From a virus, in the IMG/VR virus record IMGVR_UViG_3300046804_004538, positions 1 through 64,000 of that record: a stretch of 64,000 bases of DNA, one strand, 5' to 3'. The notes beneath the pieces were generated by a model. It did no database searches, was not told the DNA's origin, and worked only from the letters and a program-made list of their open reading frames with translations. The translations under genes were made by a program, and so were the position numbers. Below, piece by piece: positions 27,424 through 36,618 of this stretch (the stretch's first letter is position 1; each line of letters starts with the position of its first letter).

Positions 27424-29919
27424 TTAAGTAATAATTATCAATGTCTGTGCGGAAGCATTGCTTGTAAATGCACTTGAAACCGTCAACGATGTGTTACTGA
27501 CAATTGCATTGATTGTTCGAATCTGATTATTTATAGCGATTTGTGTGCCAATTGAAATGATACCTAGAATATTTGCTATATTGAATTTGGTACCAGTGCC
27601 AGTCACAGTAATAGAACCGTTTGTCGTAGATACTAAACCAGAAATCGTCTGTGCGACTGATGAATCAACTGTGGCTTCTGAGTCTAAAGAACGGGAGATT
27701 GGATACTCAGCAAAGTTTCTGAAGCCAGCAGGATGAAGCAGATTCTTTAAAATGTTTGCATACTTCGAAAATTCTGTAGCAACTGAAGTTACATAGGTAA
27801 AATCAATATAGTAATCAAGACCCTCAATCTTCCTATCTAATGAAGAAAGCAGACCATCTGAACCTACCCATTTTCCTGGGAAAGAGATATACGACCTCTC
27901 AATCTGTGCATTGGCTGTTGCAGTTCCATCACCAAAGTTTCCTAAATCAATCGTTGGAATGAACTGATAGCCTGCACCAGGATTTGTTATTTTGATTCGT
28001 GTAATTTGCCCCGAAACTCCAGAACCAGTAATTCCAAGTCTGTCACCATCACCCATCAAAGATGTTATTTGTAAGTTTGCTGCTGAACCTGTAGCAGAAG
28101 AAACTGAAACTGTTGGAAAATTATTTTGTTCGTAACCTTGGCCGCCAATCAAATAACGGTCATAAACACCCACTCTTCTTTGAGTAGTTGTTCTTGTAAA
28201 AGCAACATTCACGTTAAGTGATGTTGATGAGAGAATCGAATTGACATATCTGGCTTCGGAGTTAATCATGATTTGGTCACCAACTGCCAGTTCATTCAAA
28301 AAATCTGTTCCTGTTCCAACAACAACCACATTACCTGCTGTAGTGTTAGCATTACCACTAATTCTTGTTGGTTGAATTTCGATTCTAGTAATTGCACCAG
28401 AAGCGTTTGTATTTGTAACTGCTGCTGCAAATCCTCTTCCATAAGTTCCGCCAGGATTTGCACCTATCACAATCTCATCACCTATTCTATAACCAGTGCC
28501 GCCAGACACAATATCAATTCTACCAATAGAGCCAAAAGAACCTATATCAAAAGTATTTGCATACTTAGCGCCATCAGCAATAATTGACAAATTTGATGCA
28601 TTTGTTCCAGAGTAAATGATAGCAACGTTGGTCATTGGACCAATGTCAGTAATCGTTGCTTTTGAAAAAGCATCGACAAGACGAGTTGCTATATTCTCAC
28701 CTGACGGAATTACAGTTGATGGAAATCCATAGTTTGAATTTGAAAGAACTATATTTGCATATGTGTTGATGGTATCAGTAAAAAGTGTGTATGAATTGGC
28801 AGAAAGCACTCCTGATGTATCAATCGCTTGAGATGCTAATGTAATCGTACCATCATCATTGAATGCTGTTATAATGCCACCAAGTGCAAAGCCTGCGCCA
28901 CCATATCCAACAGTTGCAGCATCGGCAAAACCAACCGATACTGCATCAACAATCGCTTCAGCAGGAGTTTGTGGAGCACCACCAATAATCGTTACTGGGT
29001 CGCCAACGTTATAACTAGTGCCGCCATTTATTATCGTAATCGAACTCAGTGTTGCAACGGTATCTGACCGTATTGTAATAAGAGTTACACCATCATCGGC
29101 AAAAACATCAGATGTGATTGTTTCAGCGTTGAGAAATGAACCAGATAAAGTGGCTTCATCAACATATAATTCAATTGAAGTTTGTTGAGTAATTAATCTT
29201 GGTGCTGCACGTTCAACGATTGCAGTGGCACCAGAAGTCAGACCTGTAATTTTTCTGTTTGTAAATAATGTTTCATCAAAATCATTATATACAACTTTTA
29301 TTTTAGCATTACTGGTTGGTGCAGAATTAAATATTATTTTCTTAGCTTCTTTGAGAATATAAAAACCACTTGTAGTCACAACATTGTTTACATAAACTGT
29401 AACATCTGATTCAGAAACTTCTTGTGGAAGAATAAAAGTTTTTGTTGTGCCATCACCCACATAATAAGAATAAACATCGTTGTCAATTCGAACAACATTT
29501 TCTACTGTCCACTTGCCGTCTGACGCACGAAGAATATTATCTTTAGGATATGTAATTGTAACTTCTTCACCATAAAGAAGTCTGAACAATAATTCAAATG
29601 ACTTTACACTACCTTTTGTTAAATATAAAGGTAATGCTTTTTTGATGAGAAGTGCTTTATCGGCAACAGTATCTAATGGAAATAACGGTGCATAATTATT
29701 AATAAAGTTTTTCTCAAATTGTTCTATCGAATCATCAACATCGGAGACATGGCGCAAATTTTTAGCTTGCGTAATTAAATCGTTGTTTTTTGTTCCTTGT
29801 TTTTGTTCAAGAAACTCATAGTATGCCTCAAGAAAAGCAATAAAATTGGGATACTCATCCCGAATAAATTCAGGAAGTTGACGTTTGACAAGTATCGATG
29901 TTACTAAATCTGTAGTCAT
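27424..29919 (-). CDS. Baseplate wedge protein, gp7-like by position (831 aa)
   Basis: 831 residues starting MTTDLVTSILVKRQLPEFIR. Residues 1-150 are helical and conserved in marine myoviruses (DEYPNFIAFLEAYYEFLEQK, ALPLYLTKGSVKSFELLFRL, EVTITYPKDNILRASDGKW). Three Gly/Tyr units follow: INGGTSYNVGDPVTIIGG (~290), VSGGTGYRIGDEIVIG (~470) and NPGAGYQFIPTIDLG (~645). A C-terminal domain repeats a VTGTGTKFN pattern. It lies exactly between gp6 and gp8, the place of gp7 in T4, with its start overlapping the gp6 stop. Sequence similarity to T4 gp7 is not obvious to me, so the name rests on synteny. Confidence 0.7.
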   Translation of the reverse strand: MTTDLVTSILVKRQLPEFIRDEYPNFIAFLEAYYEFLEQKQGTKNNDLITQAKNLRHVSDVDDSIEQFEKNFINNYAPLFPLDTVADKALLIKKALPLYLTKGSVKSFELLFRLLYGEEVTITYPKDNILRASDGKWTVENVVRIDNDVYSYYVGDGTTKTFILPQEVSESDVTVYVNNVVTTSGFYILKEAKKIIFNSAPTSNAKIKVVYNDFDETLFTNRKITGLTSGATAIVERAAPRLITQQTSIELYVDEATLSGSFLNAETITSDVFADDGVTLITIRSDTVATLSSITIINGGTSYNVGDPVTIIGGAPQTPAEAIVDAVSVGFADAATVGYGGAGFALGGIITAFNDDGTITLASQAIDTSGVLSANSYTLFTDTINTYANIVLSNSNYGFPSTVIPSGENIATRLVDAFSKATITDIGPMTNVAIIYSGTNASNLSIIADGAKYANTFDIGSFGSIGRIDIVSGGTGYRIGDEIVIGANPGGTYGRGFAAAVTNTNASGAITRIEIQPTRISGNANTTAGNVVVVGTGTDFLNELAVGDQIMINSEARYVNSILSSTSLNVNVAFTRTTTQRRVGVYDRYLIGGQGYEQNNFPTVSVSSATGSAANLQITSLMGDGDRLGITGSGVSGQITRIKITNPGAGYQFIPTIDLGNFGDGTATANAQIERSYISFPGKWVGSDGLLSSLDRKIEGLDYYIDFTYVTSVATEFSKYANILKNLLHPAGFRNFAEYPISRSLDSEATVDSSVAQTISGLVSTTNGSITVTGTGTKFNIANILGIISIGTQIAINNQIRTINAIVSNTSLTVSSAFTSNASAQTLIIIT

Positions 29920-31982
29920 TATGTTGACATTCTTTCGAGCGTTGTTACAATAGAAGTTATGTCGGTGTCATCAATAGTAATAATTGCATTTCTTGTAGAT
30001 TCAATGACACCTTCTTCCGAAACAGCAGTGAAACGAAGTAGACCATCTGTTGAAGAAACAGATAGTATTCTTAAATCATTAAGCGTAATAATACCTGTAT
30101 CATAGTTAATCTCACCCACATTTTCATCAATAATTTGTCTGTTTGCACTTGCATCATAATAAATTACTCTGAGTGTGCCTACTTTAGAATCGATTACCGC
30201 TGTTGCAGCACCACTGTAACCACCTCCACCTGTGATACTTACGGTTGCACGTGTATAATCTGTGCCACGATTTACCATACGAATTTCAGTGATTGTACCA
30301 CCTTCGACAATTGCTTCGGCAGTAGCACCAGTTCCATCACCAGAAATTGTTACAGTGGGTGTTGAAGTATATCCATAGCCAGCATTAATGATTTCAATAG
30401 AAGAAACACCAGTAAATGATTGTGGTATTTCTTCAATGATTGCAGTTCTTTCCACGCCCGTGGGATCAAAAACAGAAAATTCTGTTGTTGTCAATCTATC
30501 TGTCAATGTTCCTCTTTTGATTGGAACACCAAATGTTATAGTATAATTAGAACTTTGATTCAGTTCTGGCGTAATTCTTTTTTGTAATTTGACAGTTGTT
30601 TCTGAACCAATAATGGCATTTGTTTCTACAGCATCAATCTGTTCTTGTACTTTTGAAAGAGCAAAAATAGCATTGAATTTGTTCAAATAAGTTTGTTTGT
30701 AGCTAACAATGGCATTTCTAATTTGTGTAGAAAGCTGTGTTTCTGTAAGTGTAGTTTTTTTCGAATCATATTTAACTTGGTTATTAAGTATGACATACAG
30801 AAACTCGGGGTCTCTAATCTCAGCACTTACAGAAATAACTGATTTTGGTCCAATAATTTCGCTTATAATTCTTTGTTTCTCAGCCTCACTTATATAATAA
30901 TTATCTCTAGGCTTGAGAGAAATAAAAACTTTACCATATACTCTTGGAATTTCATCTTCACCACCCCAAACAGACAATGAATCGATTGATGGATAATTTT
31001 TCTTAATATACGACTCGTAATCTTTTACGGTAACAAGACGATTCTGTGTTGTATATTGAAGAGGTGCTGAAAACTTTACCTCATCTACACTCTCTCGTTC
31101 TGCGCCACCTGAGGCTGCACTTATAGGAGTAATTGTAAAGTTTGTTTGATTTTGGTTTTCGGAATCAAACAAAGTATCCGTTGCAATAAAGTTATTGGCT
31201 TTGTTTGCTAAAGTTCCATTGGTTGTCAAATAAGTTATACCAATAACAGAACCATTTGTTAATGATTTACCAATGATATTGTCACCAAAGTAAATGGCAT
31301 ACTTTTGGCCACGATTTTCTTGTAAGTAAAAAACTGAAGAGTTTGCCGTCGTTTCGGATGCATCAGACGCTATTGTATATGTTTCAAAATCTGTATTTGA
31401 AATAGATTGACGAACAGTTACAGATAACGTAGAGGTATCAACATTTGTATCAGGTAAAATGAAAACCTGTTTTGGATTAGTAGATTGGTCATACGTATAA
31501 GAATAAGTTACTAGCTGACCCTCATATATTGGTAAATTTAAAAAACTAAAATCTGTATTAGATTTTGTTACTGTTGTCTCAGACAAAGTTACAAAGTTAT
31601 AACTGACGCCATCGATTTCATTTGAAAGAAAAGCAAAACCTTTAGGTATTGTCAAAGTTGTTTTATCATCTACATTTGTATTAACTGTAAAGTTAATTAA
31701 AGCCCTTGGTGCCTTTCTTGAGTATGGAATATAGCCTAAAGTTTTTGCATGAGAAATAACAGAGTCACGCAAAAGAGCTGTATCCATGAACGCTTCGTTT
31801 GCCACCATATTCAAATAGTATGCTTGATAATGCGTATTATACGCTAAAATATCCAACAAAACAGATAAGCCAGAACCATCAAAATCATAATCTGTAAACT
31901 CAGATTGTGACTTTAGAAATGTTTTTAAGTTTTGCTTGATTTGGTCAAAATCAAGTTCAGTAACTCTTAGGGAATCAGTCAT
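29919..31982 (-). CDS. gp6: Baseplate wedge protein gp6
   Basis: 687 residues, close to T4 gp6 (660). The N-terminus is typical: VTELDFDQIKQNLKTFLKSQ, FTDYDFDGSGLSVLLDILAY, NTHYQAYYLNMVANEAFMDT, ALLRDSVISHAKTLGYIP. gp6 forms the ring that joins the T4 baseplate wedges. A Gly/Tyr repeat insert lies at about residues 530-605 (IINAGYGYTSTPTVTISGDG ... MVNRGTDYTRATVSITGGGG) and resembles inserts in gp8 and the gp7-like protein. gp25 lies immediately upstream, one base away, as in a coupled operon. Confidence 0.9.
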   Translation of the reverse strand: MTDSLRVTELDFDQIKQNLKTFLKSQSEFTDYDFDGSGLSVLLDILAYNTHYQAYYLNMVANEAFMDTALLRDSVISHAKTLGYIPYSRKAPRALINFTVNTNVDDKTTLTIPKGFAFLSNEIDGVSYNFVTLSETTVTKSNTDFSFLNLPIYEGQLVTYSYTYDQSTNPKQVFILPDTNVDTSTLSVTVRQSISNTDFETYTIASDASETTANSSVFYLQENRGQKYAIYFGDNIIGKSLTNGSVIGITYLTTNGTLANKANNFIATDTLFDSENQNQTNFTITPISAASGGAERESVDEVKFSAPLQYTTQNRLVTVKDYESYIKKNYPSIDSLSVWGGEDEIPRVYGKVFISLKPRDNYYISEAEKQRIISEIIGPKSVISVSAEIRDPEFLYVILNNQVKYDSKKTTLTETQLSTQIRNAIVSYKQTYLNKFNAIFALSKVQEQIDAVETNAIIGSETTVKLQKRITPELNQSSNYTITFGVPIKRGTLTDRLTTTEFSVFDPTGVERTAIIEEIPQSFTGVSSIEIINAGYGYTSTPTVTISGDGTGATAEAIVEGGTITEIRMVNRGTDYTRATVSITGGGGYSGAATAVIDSKVGTLRVIYYDASANRQIIDENVGEINYDTGIITLNDLRILSVSSTDGLLRFTAVSEEGVIESTRNAIITIDDTDITSIVTTLERMST

Positions 31983-31983
31983 T

Positions 31984-32406
31984 TTATCTTATGCGTTCTA
32001 AGAAAAAGTTAATTGTGATTGGATTTGGTAAATTAACAATAAAGAAAGTTAATGTTACTCTGTATCCATTTTCATCGGGAGCAGGTATTGCTACAATAGA
32101 TTCTATACCAACTCTTGGTTCATAATTGTTAATTACATCAGCCAAACGTCTTTCTATTGCAGCACCAAAAACAGAGTCTACAGGTTCAAACAATAATCTG
32201 CGAATATCGGAACCCAAGTCAGGTTGAAATGGTCTTTCATAAAAATTAGTTGAAACCAGATTTTTTAATGAGTTTGTGATTGCTTTTTCATTAAAATGTT
32301 TAGCAATATCTTTCTTCACTGGATGAATAGTGAAGTTTAAATCCAAATCTCTATACGTTCTTTCTGTTTGGATTGTTGGTATATTTGATGTTATTGTAGT
32401 TGCCAT
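31984..32406 (-). CDS. gp25: Baseplate wedge protein gp25
   Basis: 140 residues, the usual length. Features of the gp25-like family: YRDLDLNFTIHPVKKDI, the RPFQPDLGSDIRRLLFEP core, a helical segment RRLADVINNYEPRVGIESI with the conserved EPR motif, and a final beta part (RVTLTFFIVNLPNPITINFF). gp25 is the wedge/sheath-initiating component conserved in contractile tails. The start codon is preceded only by AATAAATAAAAG, a weak RBS, so coupling with gp5 upstream (11-base gap) is likely. Confidence 0.9.
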   Translation of the reverse strand: MATTITSNIPTIQTERTYRDLDLNFTIHPVKKDIAKHFNEKAITNSLKNLVSTNFYERPFQPDLGSDIRRLLFEPVDSVFGAAIERRLADVINNYEPRVGIESIVAIPAPDENGYRVTLTFFIVNLPNPITINFFLERIR

Positions 32407-32417
32407 CTTTTATTTAT

Positions 32418-33350
32418 TCAGTCTCCAATGAATACCGTACCCGAACCAGTCTGAATTGTTCCAGTGTCGGGTCCATTTGTTTCAGTGTCATTATCTCTTG
32501 TGGTATCACCGATTCTGGCGGCTCCATTGTTGCCATCATTGAGATTGATTGTTTTACCATTTATTCTTATATCACCAGTAACGTTTAAATCGTAGTCTCC
32601 ATCAACATATATTTTTACATCACCTTTGATGTAAACTTCTTCATCTCCAACTACAACAGTGTACTTGTTTCTTTGTATTCTCTCTGCTCTGTCACCTTCT
32701 GGACCCCATTCAATATAAGAACCTGAACGGTGATATACATGCACTCGTTCCGAACCTTTCGTGTCATCAAACTCTAGTGCATGACCTGATTCTGATTCAT
32801 ACACATTATTATATGGATACTTTGCGTTATAATATGAATTAGGTTCAACCTTACTTGCCTTCTTTGACTTCTTTGCTGCTACAATTTCTGATGGATAGTC
32901 AGAATCATTTCGTGCAAGTCTTGATGTTGTCGGTTCATCTAACTTACGTGGATAATTTGTTGCAGATTCATAAGGCTTCACTGGCGCAGCAGAAAGTTGC
33001 TCTGGGGTTCGGGCATCATTGAAGCCTTGTTGATTGTTTCCTTGATTTAATGGTATACCAGGAAGAACACCTAATATCACAGGTTCTTGTGCATTTTCAC
33101 CATCAACGAAGAAACCAAATACCATATTACCTTCACGTGGTGGATATGGGTTATTATTGTTTGTTGGTAATGCTGATTGAGCCCAAGGCAATAAATCTGT
33201 AGGTAACAATTGCTTATTATCTGTATGCCAACCAACACAACGAACTTTGCAACGACCTAGTTTCAAAGGGTCGTTAATCATCTCAACAACACCCACCCAC
33301 CAGATGAAGCCGTTTCGACCAGCAAAATCTTTATAGTCAGTAGCTTCCAT
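32418..33350 (-). CDS. gp5: Baseplate hub/central spike gp5-like protein lacking a lysozyme domain (310 aa)
   Basis: 310 residues against 575 in T4 gp5. Residues about 10-105 are the OB-fold region (WWVGVVEMINDPLKLGRCKV, RCVGWHT, LLPWAQSALP, REGNMVFGFFVDGENAQEP, VILGVLPG). A Pro/Lys linker follows (about 115-180). The C-terminal part is a VgrG/gp5-type beta-helix (GHALEFDDTKGSERVHVYHR, SGSYIEWGPEGDRAERI, then KYTVVVGDEEVYIKGDVKIY with NVTGDIRING). The lysozyme domain found in T4 gp5 is absent. Its start overlaps the gp27-like gene by 14 bases. Confidence 0.85.
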   Translation of the reverse strand: MEATDYKDFAGRNGFIWWVGVVEMINDPLKLGRCKVRCVGWHTDNKQLLPTDLLPWAQSALPTNNNNPYPPREGNMVFGFFVDGENAQEPVILGVLPGIPLNQGNNQQGFNDARTPEQLSAAPVKPYESATNYPRKLDEPTTSRLARNDSDYPSEIVAAKKSKKASKVEPNSYYNAKYPYNNVYESESGHALEFDDTKGSERVHVYHRSGSYIEWGPEGDRAERIQRNKYTVVVGDEEVYIKGDVKIYVDGDYDLNVTGDIRINGKTINLNDGNNGAARIGDTTRDNDTETNGPDTGTIQTGSGTVFIGD

Positions 33351-34683
33351 AATTTTCTAAAGCCTTGTTTTGTTCTGGAGCACTTTGCGGTATGAAATCA
33401 ATTTCATTTGAAGTTGTAGCAAGTTCTAGAACAGTCTCATGAATGTCAAACTTGATTATATGTCTTGTTGCAATAATTAAATACTTACCACTCAATGAAC
33501 GATCCTCATTTTCTGAAGCAGTTTCTTTTTTAGAAAAATCGGGTACACGAACATTCAAATTAAAACCAGAGGTCAATTGAAAATTGCCAGGCATTATCAA
33601 CTTAATTTTTTTATTCATCAAGTTTGAAAATATTGCTTTTCGTGTAAAAACAAAATCTTCCGTAGCTTCGATTTTTGATATTGATGTTGGGTCGTATTTT
33701 TTAATGTAATTACTATTCTTTTTATTTGCACCAAAAATGCTCAAAGATTTTCTCGAATCAAACGCTTCTGTTGATTGCATACCACCTCGGTTTTTCATCT
33801 CTGAAAAGTTGGCAGTATCATTACCATGAGTCATGGCTTTATAGTGGTCATCAAAGCCGATTCTTTTATTTTGTATTGTTCTGGTGATAGGGTCAAAACC
33901 AATAAACGTTCCTGCTGCAACACCATCTTTTGTTGTTTTAAGTTTATCAGACTGATTTACAACTTCAAAATGTTTTGGACTCAGAAGCTCTTGCGCTACA
34001 TTTGTTTCTTCAATATTTTTGACTGGAAACTTTATTTTAAAAAGGTAATCAGCAGATAACAAAGAAGAAAGAGAAACAAAGTTATAACCTAAATTGTTTT
34101 CAAAGAAAACATAGTTGGGCGACCTTTTCTGGTCAATAGAACGTTTAGCACACCATTCAATTGCATCCAAAGGTTTTAGATTCGGTATTACAATATCACG
34201 AACACCTGTTGTTGGTTCAAATATACCTTTAAGTTTTTGTTCAGGTACTTTAAGATAATTTGTCAGAATTTTCTTAACAGTTTCACCATAAGTATTTTGA
34301 TATGACTGATTTATTCTTAACTGTTCTGAAAGCATAAACTCATCAGAAACAAATTCTAGGGTATAAATTTCGGAGTTTTGTTGGAGTGTGGCACGATTTG
34401 ATTGGCGGTAAATTCTAAACGCTTTTTTTAATCGAAAAGAATCTGAGTCAGTATCTTTGCCTATGTTTACCAACAGAACTTCTGAACCATCAAACAATAG
34501 TTTAGCTGAAAGACCAATTGAATCTACAATGACAACTGCACCAGAAATAACAGGCGATAACAAAGAATCAAATATGTTGATTTCTTGAAAAAGTTTAGTT
34601 ATATCAAGTTTACCGTTTTTTGTAACAATCGCAAGCTCATTAATACTAAACTTCGATGGTGTTTCAGGGAGACTAACACTCAT
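33337..34683 (-). CDS. Baseplate hub protein, gp27-like (448 aa)
   Basis: 448 residues starting MSVSLPETPSKFSINELAIV. The beta-rich N-terminal half (LFQEINIFDSLLSPVISGAV, IVDSIGLSAKLLFDGSEVLL) and the middle segment (VPEQKLKGIFEPTTGV, IPNLKPLDAIEWCAKRSID, YVFFENNLGYNFVSLSSLL) have the character of the gp27/gpD hub family, in which a trimeric ring holds the gp5 spike. It overlaps gp5, the partner of gp27 in T4. The C-terminal domain ends FDIHETVLELATTSNEIDF. Assignment is by fold-type pattern and synteny. Confidence 0.75.
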   Translation of the reverse strand: MSVSLPETPSKFSINELAIVTKNGKLDITKLFQEINIFDSLLSPVISGAVVIVDSIGLSAKLLFDGSEVLLVNIGKDTDSDSFRLKKAFRIYRQSNRATLQQNSEIYTLEFVSDEFMLSEQLRINQSYQNTYGETVKKILTNYLKVPEQKLKGIFEPTTGVRDIVIPNLKPLDAIEWCAKRSIDQKRSPNYVFFENNLGYNFVSLSSLLSADYLFKIKFPVKNIEETNVAQELLSPKHFEVVNQSDKLKTTKDGVAAGTFIGFDPITRTIQNKRIGFDDHYKAMTHGNDTANFSEMKNRGGMQSTEAFDSRKSLSIFGANKKNSNYIKKYDPTSISKIEATEDFVFTRKAIFSNLMNKKIKLIMPGNFQLTSGFNLNVRVPDFSKKETASENEDRSLSGKYLIIATRHIIKFDIHETVLELATTSNEIDFIPQSAPEQNKALENYGSY

Positions 34684-34685
34684 TA

Positions 34686-35348
34686 TTATTCTCTAGAATT
34701 TATAACACGTTTAAATTCATCCATCAATCCAGCTTGTGTGGCAAATTCAGAACGTAATATTTTTATTGTACGCTTAGATTCATTGACAGCAATTTCATAA
34801 TCATAATAAGTTTCAGTTTCTTTTGAAATTGTTTGAGTTATCTGAGTGCCGCTATTCAAGGTGTAAGTGGTAGAAGTTTGAATTACATTTGCATAAGCAG
34901 AAGAATCAATTTCAATCTTTTCTTTTATGGTGTCTCTATTAGGATTATTAGTAACACGTGTAACTGTTTTATAGTATGATTTTATATTTGCTTGTGACCA
35001 AACAATCCCCGTTTGTGGAGTTGTATTTGCTGCTCCATTTGCAGAATACTTATTGTTTATATAAGTTATTACGGTTCTTTGGTCAAGCGGCCAGTCGTAT
35101 TGTGTATCAATAATATCATTAAACAATAAAACTATCCAATGCTTCTCAGGTGAGCCATAATATTTGTTTGCAATCATTTCCGGTGTATCACCATCTTGTA
35201 TATCATATGGATAATAAATGTTTGTATTATCTTTTAATTCTTTTTCAAAACCAAAACGTGCAATAATATTACTGACTATATCAGCAGCATTTCTTTCGTC
35301 GGAAAGGCTGTATAGTGTTTTAGGAAAATAGTTAAAATACTTTGACAT
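34686..35348 (-). CDS. gp53: Baseplate wedge protein gp53
   Basis: 220 residues (T4 gp53 is 196). The N-terminal region is typical: YFNYFPKTLYSLSDER, ADIVSNIIARFGFEKEL, then a LysM-like segment YPYDIQDGDTPEMIANKYYG and SPEKHWIVLLFNDIIDTQYD. This matches the gp53 family, which clamps adjacent wedges. The C-terminal half (about 120-220) is more variable and rich in Thr/Ser. It lies between gp48 (3-base gap) and the gp27-like gene (2-base gap). Confidence 0.9.
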   Translation of the reverse strand: MSKYFNYFPKTLYSLSDERNAADIVSNIIARFGFEKELKDNTNIYYPYDIQDGDTPEMIANKYYGSPEKHWIVLLFNDIIDTQYDWPLDQRTVITYINNKYSANGAANTTPQTGIVWSQANIKSYYKTVTRVTNNPNRDTIKEKIEIDSSAYANVIQTSTTYTLNSGTQITQTISKETETYYDYEIAVNESKRTIKILRSEFATQAGLMDEFKRVINSRE

Positions 35349-35351
35349 TTT

Positions 35352-36581
35352 TTATTTTTTGAATGCTTGATAGACATCAATCGCTTTATTGCCAATCGAT
35401 TCTGTACCTTTATAACCACCTTGACCACGTACCATACTTTTCTTCGTAAGAATAACAGTTTCTTTGAACTCCAGTGTCAATTGAATAGCGGTTGGCATAC
35501 CAGTTCTACCCAAACGTGGGTCATTTTCACCAAACATCTCATAGGCAGACCAGCCGTTTGGTGCATAGTTCACAGAAATATTTTGTAGTACGCAACGACC
35601 AATAGCAGGCAAGTTAGGATTAGGACGACCGCCATAATAAAAACTTAATTCAAATTCTGAAGGAGGTATCAAAAGAAGTCCAGCAGAACCACCATCTAGT
35701 TCCGGTGCTTGATGAAATCTCAATCTTTCTAAAATGTTCTGAACTTCTAAAGCCTCTTTTTCGTCACGTGGATAAAACATAAACTCAAATGTAAACTGTC
35801 TAAACGCAGGTGAAGAATAGAGCAGCTCAAGCATAGGGTTATTGACACCACCTAATGTTAAGAAAGCAGCCGCTTTTGCTGAACTTTGGCCTACGACATT
35901 ACCTAACTTTTCAAATCCTTTTTGTATTGCTGCTGTTGCCACTGGACCTTTTAGACCTTCAATACCAGCAGACTTTGCATCAGCACCACTCTCAAGTGCT
36001 TGTAAAATGGATTGACCAGCTTTGGCAACTTTACCACCCAATTCATTACCAAGTGCAGCATCTTCATATGATTGTTGAAAAGTATATTGAAGCGTGTCGG
36101 GCATGTAAAGCACAACTGTATCATTTGTGAGTTCAGTAGTTCTAATTAAAGATTCATTTTCAATGCTCTGAACACTGTTAATGTAAGTATCTTGGTCAAC
36201 ATAAACTTGTGCTTGTTGCTTTTGTGGACCACCAAAATTAGTTGCTATGCTTTTACCAAACAAGGTTTTACCGCTTGTAAAATTGTTTACAGCATTGTCT
36301 ATCGCACTGTTAATTTTTTGAGAGAATGACGGGCTTCTACTAATCTGTTCTTCTGGTTGAAATCTTGCAATTTGGTTTAAACTATTTTGCTGAACTCCGG
36401 TGTACTGTGAGTTTTTTTGCTTGAAGATATTGATGACCATGTAATGCGCTTTGTCATAGTTTCCAATATCTAACGGATATCTAAATGTGTTAGTCCTATT
36501 TCCCTCAAACAAAGGAGCCAATGGTCCTCTTCTTTGATCCTCTTGTGAAATGGTGATGTCTGAGAGTCCGAAAAATGCCAT
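35352..36581 (-). CDS. gp48: Baseplate tail-tube cap gp48
   Basis: 409 residues (T4 gp48 is 364). The C-terminal tube-like domain is clear: FRQFTFEFMFYPRDEKEALE, VQNILERLRFHQAPELDGGS, LLIPPSEFELSFYYGG, NPNLPAIGRCVLQNISVNYA, PNGWSAYEMF and GMPTAIQLTLEFKETVILTK. gp48 sits on the baseplate hub and starts tail-tube polymerisation together with gp54, which is found on the other strand at 37644. An SD AGGA lies 8 bases before the ATG. A CATAAATACT late-promoter-like motif (36609-36618) precedes this first gene of the baseplate operon. Confidence 0.9.
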   Translation of the reverse strand: MAFFGLSDITISQEDQRRGPLAPLFEGNRTNTFRYPLDIGNYDKAHYMVINIFKQKNSQYTGVQQNSLNQIARFQPEEQISRSPSFSQKINSAIDNAVNNFTSGKTLFGKSIATNFGGPQKQQAQVYVDQDTYINSVQSIENESLIRTTELTNDTVVLYMPDTLQYTFQQSYEDAALGNELGGKVAKAGQSILQALESGADAKSAGIEGLKGPVATAAIQKGFEKLGNVVGQSSAKAAAFLTLGGVNNPMLELLYSSPAFRQFTFEFMFYPRDEKEALEVQNILERLRFHQAPELDGGSAGLLLIPPSEFELSFYYGGRPNPNLPAIGRCVLQNISVNYAPNGWSAYEMFGENDPRLGRTGMPTAIQLTLEFKETVILTKKSMVRGQGGYKGTESIGNKAIDVYQAFKK

Positions 36582-36608
36582 AAGATGATTCCTGTTAGTT
36601 GACTAGAT

Positions 36609-36618
36609 AGTATTTATG
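36609..36618 (-). promoter_or_regulatory. Candidate T4-type late promoter (CATAAATACT) for the baseplate operon
   Basis: The minus strand reads CATAAATACTATC, one mismatch to TATAAATACT, 28 bases before the gp48 ATG. The first three bases of the motif are the complement of the gp4 ATG (36616-36618), so the minus-strand promoter overlaps the plus-strand start codon at the divergence point. Confidence 0.55.
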
